DNA of 18,366 nucleotides from CAZZCN01 sp964652975 (GTDB lineage: Bacteria > Bacillota > Clostridia > Saccharofermentanales > UBA5734): positions 1 to 18,366 of the forward strand of contig CAZZCN010000059.1 in NCBI GenBank assembly GCA_964652975.1, given 5' to 3'. This document shows, piece after piece, positions 13,452 to 18,366 of the stretch. Both the position numbers and the translations under genes were made by a program. The stretch's first letter is position 1. Every line of letters begins with the position of its first letter. A model generated the notes under the pieces. That model saw nothing but the letters and a program-made list of their open reading frames with translations, had not been told where the DNA came from and did not search any database.

Positions 13452-14393
13452 AGTTTTAACACATCCTATATCCCTGTATCGCTGATATCTCTGCCTAACA
13501 AGCTCGTCCGGACTCACCTTTATCTGAGCGTTTAGAAAGTTCCGGATCTCTTCTCTCAACGGTTCGAATATCTTGTTCTTGTCCGAAAAATCAGGTTTGA
13601 TATGTGTGGAGAAATCTGAGGTGGAAGTCGCAAGGCTCATTATATCGTCGCTCGTGCTACCATCAGATTTTTTGCTCTTTTTTGCTTTTTTTATTTTTAC
13701 TTTTTTGACGGATTCCTCATCTTCACCACCTGCCGGACGCTCATTGCCGAAAGGGACTATCTTCTCGATAACGCCAAGCTCGAAAAGGTCATTTGCAGTA
13801 AGTTTCAAGGATTTTGCTGCCTCTTCCACTTTTGTGGAATCCTTCCATAGTATGCTGGCGCAGCCTTCCGGAGAAATAACCGAATATACTGAATTCTCCA
13901 TCATCCACACCTGATCAGCGACCGCTAGTGCAAGCGCTCCACCGCTTCCGCCCTCGCCAATCAGTATAGACAGGACGGGGGTTTTAAGTGTCATCATCTC
14001 CATGAGGTTTTCAGCGATAGCCTGGCCTTGACCACGCTCTTCAGCGGCAATTCCGCAGAAAGCCCCTGCAGTATCAACGAAACAAATTACAGGACGAGAA
14101 AATTTCTCAGCCTGCTTCATAAGACGCAAGGATTTACGATATCCTTCCGGATGTGCACAACCGAAATTTCTTTCGACTTTTTCCTTGGTGTCGATGCCTT
14201 TTTCGAGAGCTACGATAGTAACAGGAATTCCTTCAAACATTGCAATTCCAGCAACAACAGCTTTGTCCTCCATGCATCTGCGGTCTCCGCAAAGCAACGT
14301 GAAATCCTCAAATAGGCTGTTGATATAAGAATACGACGTCGGTCTGTCCTTGTCCCTTGCCATTTTAACTTGTTCGTATGCAGTAAGTGCCAT
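13446..14393 (-). CDS. accA: Acetyl-CoA carboxylase carboxyltransferase subunit alpha
   Basis: With AccD it transfers CO2 from carboxybiotin to acetyl-CoA to make malonyl-CoA, the committed step of fatty acid synthesis. Family motifs are present: HPEGYRKSLRLMK at 81-93, FVDTAGAFCGIAAEERGQG from 105, GEGGSGGALAL at 146-156 and SPEGCASILWKD at 174-185. At 315 residues it lacks the N-terminal extension of the E. coli protein, yet is longer than the short Firmicute form. The extra length is a hydrophilic insertion at about 221-272 (KKVKIKKAKKSKK, then Ser/Thr/Asp-rich) before the C-terminal helix EPLREEIRNFLNAQ. The ATG follows AAGGTG and starts 14 nt after the accD stop. Last gene of the operon; terminator hairpins follow. 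Confidence 0.95.
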   Translation of the reverse strand: MALTAYEQVKMARDKDRPTSYSYINSLFEDFTLLCGDRRCMEDKAVVAGIAMFEGIPVTIVALEKGIDTKEKVERNFGCAHPEGYRKSLRLMKQAEKFSRPVICFVDTAGAFCGIAAEERGQGQAIAENLMEMMTLKTPVLSILIGEGGSGGALALAVADQVWMMENSVYSVISPEGCASILWKDSTKVEEAAKSLKLTANDLFELGVIEKIVPFGNERPAGGEDEESVKKVKIKKAKKSKKSDGSTSDDIMSLATSTSDFSTHIKPDFSDKNKIFEPLREEIRNFLNAQIKVSPDELVRQRYQRYRDIGCVKTT

Positions 14394-14407
14394 ATAATCA
14401 CCTTTCC

Positions 14408-15280
14408 TTATTTCGCATGCATCTTCAGGATTTTCGTAAGATAACTCTTCATTTCGTTTCTCGGTACAATCGCGTCGAGAAAGCCTTTCTCAATCAAAAA
14501 CTCCGCTGACTGAAAGCCTTTAGGTAGTTTCTGCTTTATCGTCTGCTCAATGACCCGCGGACCTGCAAACCCTATCAGTGCGCCCGGTTCAGATACAATC
14601 AGGTCGCCTTCCATCGCAAAACTGGCGGTTACTCCGCCGGTGGTTGGATTCGTTAAAAACGAAACATATAGAAGCCCAGCGTCGCTGTGAAGCTTAACCG
14701 CGCCGCTTGTCTTGGCCATCTGCATCAAAGAAAGTATTCCCTCGTGCATTCTGGCACCGCCTGACGCGCAAAAAACGATGACCGGCAGTTTGTTTTCGGT
14801 TGCATATTCAAAAGCCCTGGTGATTTTCTCGCCGACAACGCATCCCATGCTTCCCATGATAAATGCGGATTCCATAACACAAATAGCTGTCTTATATCCG
14901 CCAATCGAAGCTACTCCGGAAACAACAGCTTCCTTTTCGCCACTCGACTTCATTGCATTTACAAGCTTTTTGTCGTATTCGGGAAAATCCAATCTGTTTA
15001 CAGATTGCAGATCGGCATCCAATTCAACAAATGTGCCTTCATCGGCGACAAGAGAAAGTCTCTCGCGTGCGGAAATTTTGAAATGATATCCACACTCCGG
15101 GCAAATCTCCATGTTGTCGATTATAGCGTCTGCAAGAAACGCCTTTTTGCATTTGTCGCAAGAACGCCACATTTCTTCAGGAAAACTTGGATCTTGTCTG
15201 TTTTCAATGCCGACAAGCTTTTTTTTGCTGTGTTTCTCAAGCCAGTTATCCGTCTTCTTGAATGAATTCCTGTTCAGCAT
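14408..15280 (-). CDS. accD: Acetyl-CoA carboxylase carboxyltransferase subunit beta
   Basis: Partner of AccA in the carboxyltransferase half-reaction. At 290 residues it is the usual length. The N-terminal zinc ribbon has Cys41-x2-Cys44 and Cys60-x2-Cys63 (CDKC and CPEC). The crotonase-like carboxyltransferase core follows with VVSGVASIGGYKTAICVME, FCASGGARMHEGILSLMQMAK, and NPTTGGVTASFAMEGDLIVSEP. The ATG is 3 nt after the accC stop, and its GGCGGTG ribosome site lies within the last accC codons, so the two are translationally coupled. Nothing odd is seen. Confidence 0.96.
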   Translation of the reverse strand: MLNRNSFKKTDNWLEKHSKKKLVGIENRQDPSFPEEMWRSCDKCKKAFLADAIIDNMEICPECGYHFKISARERLSLVADEGTFVELDADLQSVNRLDFPEYDKKLVNAMKSSGEKEAVVSGVASIGGYKTAICVMESAFIMGSMGCVVGEKITRAFEYATENKLPVIVFCASGGARMHEGILSLMQMAKTSGAVKLHSDAGLLYVSFLTNPTTGGVTASFAMEGDLIVSEPGALIGFAGPRVIEQTIKQKLPKGFQSAEFLIEKGFLDAIVPRNEMKSYLTKILKMHAK

Positions 15281-15283
15281 AAT

Positions 15284-16636
15284 TTAATTCACCGCCCTTT
15301 TCTCTATCAGATCGTTCAAAAATGCCGTGTCGTATTTTCCCGACAGAAATCTTCTGTCCCTTAAAATCTGTATCTGCAGTTCACTGTTCTGAGTAATGCC
15401 TTCGATTACAAGTTCACATAATGCGGCCTGCATTTTGCGGATTGCTTCGCCTCTCGTATTGGAATACACTATAAGTTTGCCAATCATGGAGTCATAAAAC
15501 GGGGGAACAACATATCCTTGATATACCGCGCTGTCAAATCTGACTCCCGGGCCTCCGGGGACATGAAGCATTGTGATTTTACCCGCTTGAGGTCTGAAAT
15601 TATGGTTCGAATCCTCTGCATTGATTCTGCATTCGATTGCATGTCCCTTGATCTTGATGTCCTCCTGTGTGAAAGGAAGGGGTAGTCCGAAAGCTATCCT
15701 AATCTGCCACTGAACAATGTCGATTCCTGTGACCATCTCAGTAACAGGATGTTCCACTTGAAGCCTTGTGTTCATTTCCATAAAGTAGAAATTTTCTTCT
15801 TTGTCATATAAAAACTCGATCGTCCCCGCATTCGTGTAACCAACTGCCTTTGCTGCCCTGACGGCAACTTCGATCATTGCTTCGCGCGTCTCCTGGCTTA
15901 TTGCAGGTGATGGACTCTCTTCGATAAGCTTTTGATTTTTCCTTTGTACTGAGCATTCACGTTCACCAAGACAGATGACATTCCCTATTTTGTCGGCAAG
16001 AATCTGCATTTCGATATGTTTTACAGAAGTCAGAAACTTCTCCAGATAGACACCACCATCGCCGAATGCGCTCTTTGCTTCAGAGGATGCTGATGCAAAA
16101 GCATGGTCGAACTCCTCGGATGAATTGACAAGACGTATTCCCCTTCCACCTCCGCCGCTTCTGGCTTTGATGAGTATGGGAAAACCTATCTCCTCGGCCT
16201 TTGCCCTTGCCTCGTCACAGTTCTCTATAACCTCACTTCCGGGTACAACAGGAACTCCGGCGTCTATCATAGTCTTTCGTGCCATGTTCTTGTCGCCCAT
16301 AAGAGAAATTATTTTGGATGAAGGCCCTATTAGTTCTATATTGCATTGCTCGCAAAGCGAGACGAATTTGGCATTTTCTGAAAGGAGGCCGTATCCTGGA
16401 TGTATAGCTTCACATTTGGTTGTAATCGCCGCAGTTAAAATCGCTCCCATGTTAAGATAGCTCTCATTGACCCTGGGACCGCCTATACAGTAGCTTTCAT
16501 CAGCCATGTTCGCATGCATCGCATTACTGTCCGCCTGTGAATATACAGCTACAGTCTTTATTCCCATTTCCTTGCATGCCCTTATGATTCGGACTGCTAT
16601 CTCTCCACGGTTGGCTATCAAAATTTTATGAAACAT
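15284..16636 (-). CDS. accC: Acetyl-CoA carboxylase biotin carboxylase subunit
   Basis: ATP-grasp enzyme that carboxylates biotin on AccB using bicarbonate and ATP. At 450 residues it is full length. It starts FHKILIANRGEIAVRIIRAC, has the glycine-rich ATP loop GGGGRG at 161-166, LGERECSVQRKNQKLIEESP from 223 and the catalytic MNTRLQVEHPVTE at 288-300; the C-terminal domain contains GHAIECRINAED. The ATG is preceded by AAAGGAG at 7-nt spacing. It sits between fabZ (46 bp upstream) and accD (3 bp downstream). Confidence 0.97.
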   Translation of the reverse strand: MFHKILIANRGEIAVRIIRACKEMGIKTVAVYSQADSNAMHANMADESYCIGGPRVNESYLNMGAILTAAITTKCEAIHPGYGLLSENAKFVSLCEQCNIELIGPSSKIISLMGDKNMARKTMIDAGVPVVPGSEVIENCDEARAKAEEIGFPILIKARSGGGGRGIRLVNSSEEFDHAFASASSEAKSAFGDGGVYLEKFLTSVKHIEMQILADKIGNVICLGERECSVQRKNQKLIEESPSPAISQETREAMIEVAVRAAKAVGYTNAGTIEFLYDKEENFYFMEMNTRLQVEHPVTEMVTGIDIVQWQIRIAFGLPLPFTQEDIKIKGHAIECRINAEDSNHNFRPQAGKITMLHVPGGPGVRFDSAVYQGYVVPPFYDSMIGKLIVYSNTRGEAIRKMQAALCELVIEGITQNSELQIQILRDRRFLSGKYDTAFLNDLIEKRAVN

Positions 16637-16682
16637 CGGTTTTCTCCTTTGTTTGTGTTTGTGCTATTTTATTGGATTGTGT

Positions 16683-17096
16683 CTACGAAATCAATGCAAA
16701 TGAAAACGAAGCCACAACTGCGATTTTGCCATCCACTTTTCCTGTAGCCTTTGCAAAGAAAAACGGAGCTCTTTCGCGCACTATCTCACATTCCACTTCG
16801 AGCGTGTCGCCAGGGACAACTTTCCTTTTGAACTTGACACCGTCAAGTCCTGTAAAATATGGGGTTGCGCCTTTGATTTTATTGGCTATTATTACCGAAC
16901 CGGTCTGAGCCAATATCTCACAAAGAATAACGCCGGGAACAACGGGATTACCGGGAAAATGTCCCTGCAGGAAAAACTCGTCGCCTCTTACTGTGTATTT
17001 GCCGGTGGATGCGTTTTCGCTTACAAGCTCGGCTGAATCAACGAGCAGCATAGGCTCGCGGTGTGGAATTATTTTTTTGATATCTTCTCTATCCAT
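16683..17096 (-). CDS. fabZ: 3-hydroxyacyl-ACP dehydratase FabZ
   Basis: Dehydrates 3-hydroxyacyl-ACP to trans-2-enoyl-ACP in the elongation cycle. The 137-residue hot-dog protein has the active-site GHFPGNPVVPGVI (catalytic His46) and Glu60 in ILCEILAQTGS; it starts MDREDIKKIIPHREPMLLVD, as the family does. The ribosome site is weak: AGGACAGG lies 14 nt or more upstream of the ATG, so translation may depend on read-through from accB or on another feature. The 95 bp gap after accB contains a CCAATTG/CAATTGG inverted repeat. Confidence 0.95.
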   Translation of the reverse strand: MDREDIKKIIPHREPMLLVDSAELVSENASTGKYTVRGDEFFLQGHFPGNPVVPGVILCEILAQTGSVIIANKIKGATPYFTGLDGVKFKRKVVPGDTLEVECEIVRERAPFFFAKATGKVDGKIAVVASFSFALIS

Positions 17097-17145
17097 AGCA
17101 GTATTTTTACCTGTCCTTTTTATTAGTTAGAAAATTACTTTGTCT

Positions 17146-17174
17146 CCAATTGTCGTATCGAGAATTTCAATTGG
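17146..17174. repeat. Inverted repeat between accB and fabZ
   Basis: CCAATTG (17146-17152) and CAATTGG (17168-17174) are perfect reverse complements around a 15-nt loop. No T-run follows in the transcribed direction, so it is not an obvious terminator. It could be an mRNA processing or stabilising hairpin or a protein site; the role is unknown. Confidence 0.35.
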
Positions 17175-17191
17175 TCGAAAATCAAATCATT

Positions 17192-17773
17192 CTATTTCAT
17201 CTTCAATATGACTTGACCGAATTCAACTATATGTCCGTTCTCGACGCATATCTTTGCGACTTCACCGTCTGACTCGGCCAGAATTTCGTTCATCAGTTTC
17301 ATGGCTTCGATTATGCAAAGAATGTCGCCTTTTTTGACCTTGTCTCCAACCTGAATAAATGGCTTGCTTTCTGGTGATGCAGCGGCATAATAGACACCAA
17401 GCATAGGAGATAAGACATCCTCGAGGCCTGCATCATTGGACGTGGCGGGAGAAGATGAAGATGCGTTGTCCGATTTGGCTGCGGCATCGGCAGAAGCAGT
17501 TGTGCTGTCTGCTTTAAATGCGGCATTGGATGAGCCCGCGCCTGTAGTGTTCATGCGGTTATCGCTGAGTCCTGCATCCGGAGAAAAGTTCTCATGCATA
17601 AATGGAACACTCTGCATTCTTGGATAAAAATCATTGCCCGGCATACCAAAATGTGCTCTTCCATGAACATCCTTGCTGATACGTATCTTGAGATTGCCTT
17701 CTTCGACTTCAAAGGAAGTAATAGTAGATCCTTCAACCATTGTAATAAGTTCTTTTATCAATTTAGTGTCCAT
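17192..17773 (-). CDS. accB: Biotin carboxyl carrier protein of acetyl-CoA carboxylase
   Basis: Carries the biotin that shuttles CO2 from AccC to AccA/AccD. It has 193 residues with the start at the ATG at 17771-17773, which sits behind GAGGAGG at 6-nt spacing; the ATG five codons upstream overlaps that site and is rejected. Residues 1-38 form the AccB N-terminal segment (IKELITMVEGSTITSFEVEE). About 40-115 is a flexible linker, Ala/Ser/Thr/Asp-rich at its end. From about 117 a biotinyl/lipoyl domain ends in EAMKLMNEI with the biotinylated Lys159. It is longer than the usual 150-165 residues owing to the linker. It starts 18 nt after the fabF stop. Confidence 0.95.
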   Translation of the reverse strand: MDTKLIKELITMVEGSTITSFEVEEGNLKIRISKDVHGRAHFGMPGNDFYPRMQSVPFMHENFSPDAGLSDNRMNTTGAGSSNAAFKADSTTASADAAAKSDNASSSSPATSNDAGLEDVLSPMLGVYYAAASPESKPFIQVGDKVKKGDILCIIEAMKLMNEILAESDGEVAKICVENGHIVEFGQVILKMK

Positions 17774-17791
17774 TGTTGTCCTCCTCATTCT

Positions 17792-18366
17792 TTACATTAA
17801 ACGTGCTGGTCTGATTGCTATGCAGGCGTTATGTCCGCCAAACCCAAGTGATGTCGACAGTGCAAGGTCGATTCTCGATTCACGAGCGACATTAGGAACA
17901 TAATCCAGATCGCAGTCCTCATCCTTTTCGCTGTACCCGATTGTGGGAGGCACAATACCTTCCTCTGCGGCTTTAAGGCAGGCGATAACTTCTACGGCAC
18001 CGGCTGCTCCGAGCATATGTCCCGTCATCGACTTAGTTGAGCTTACCATTACCTTGTATGCCAGTTCTTCTCCGAGGGCTTTCTTGATTGCAAGAGTCTC
18101 TGTCTTATCGTTAAGAGGAGTGCTGGTTCCATGTGCATTTATATAAATCTTGCTGTCGGTTTCAATAAGTCTCTTATATTCCGGATCCTGTCCCAAAGCT
18201 TCTTGTAAAGCTATTGTGATTGACCTGGCAGCACCCTTTGCATCAGGGCTTGGAGCAGTTATATGATAAGCGTCGCAGGTATTGCCATATCCGATTATTT
18301 CACCGTAGATCTTGGCGTTTCTAGACTTTGCGTGCTCGTATTCTTCCAAAATAACAACACCGGCTC
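17792..18366 (-). CDS. fabF: 3-oxoacyl-ACP synthase II, C-terminal part (runs off window)
   Basis: Condenses malonyl-ACP with acyl-ACP in chain elongation. About 191 C-terminal residues are visible; the N-terminus and catalytic Cys lie beyond 18366. The reading frame is open through the window edge (AGVVILEEYEHAK...). Both catalytic histidines are present: NAHGTSTPLND and KSMTGHMLGAAGAVE, followed by the thiolase-fold end STSLGFGGHNACIAIRP. The neighbouring accB-fabZ-accCDA order supports FabF over other KAS family members such as FabB. Confidence 0.95.
   Translation of the reverse strand, partial: AGVVILEEYEHAKSRNAKIYGEIIGYGNTCDAYHITAPSPDAKGAARSITIALQEALGQDPEYKRLIETDSKIYINAHGTSTPLNDKTETLAIKKALGEELAYKVMVSSTKSMTGHMLGAAGAVEVIACLKAAEEGIVPPTIGYSEKDEDCDLDYVPNVARESRIDLALSTSLGFGGHNACIAIRPARLM

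Noticed and set aside
17774..17788. ATG start for accB at 17788
   Set aside because: This ATG overlaps the GAGGAGG ribosome site that serves the ATG at 17771-17773.

Overview
The window looks like chromosomal core from a low-to-moderate GC Firmicute of class Clostridia, most likely Lachnospiraceae or a close relative. This is inferred from the gene families, strong AGGAGG-type ribosome binding sites, the fabF-accB-fabZ-accC-accD-accA order of the type II fatty acid synthesis operon, and an RNase J with a long disordered N-terminus. I cannot name a genus. Nearly all genes are on the minus strand; only the RNase J gene is on the plus strand.

Layout from left to right. (1) 1-2625, minus: leuA (2-isopropylmalate synthase) followed by cimA (citramalate synthase, cut by the window edge). 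These are two paralogous acyl-CoA/2-oxoacid condensing enzymes opening the leucine route and the pyruvate-based isoleucine route. A good promoter and a structured leader of about 210 nt lie upstream of leuA, and three degenerate 36-37 bp repeats lie between the two genes. (2) 3031-9083, minus: rplI, dnaB, tilS, hpt and ftsH, tightly packed at the distal end (dnaB/tilS and hpt/ftsH abut with no spacer) and closed by a terminator hairpin at 2953-2980. (3) 9310-9570, minus: rpsT with its own promoter and terminator. (4) 10026-12419, plus: RNase J, divergent from rpsT, with a terminator-like hairpin in its leader and a roughly 245-residue N-terminal extension holding tandem 12-residue repeats. (5) 12435-13178, minus: the one clearly accessory gene, a Phd/YefM-like antitoxin domain fused to a Uma2-type PD-(D/E)XK nuclease domain, with a strong promoter bracketed by an inverted repeat. 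(6) 13446-18366, minus: fabF (partial), accB, fabZ, accC, accD, accA. These supply malonyl-CoA (biotin carrier, biotin carboxylase, two carboxyltransferase subunits) and carry out chain condensation and dehydration. A tandem, partly duplicated set of terminator hairpins ends the operon.

No IS element, prophage, CRISPR array, tRNA or rRNA was seen. The most interesting items are the Phd-Uma2 fusion and its putative operator, the RNase J repeat domain with its leader hairpin, the leuA leader (start-stop plus 16-codon ORF plus hairpin), the repeat array between leuA and cimA, the duplicated terminator element, and a lysine-rich insertion in AccA. I would not claim a wholly new system here; the fusion gene is the best candidate for unexplored biology.
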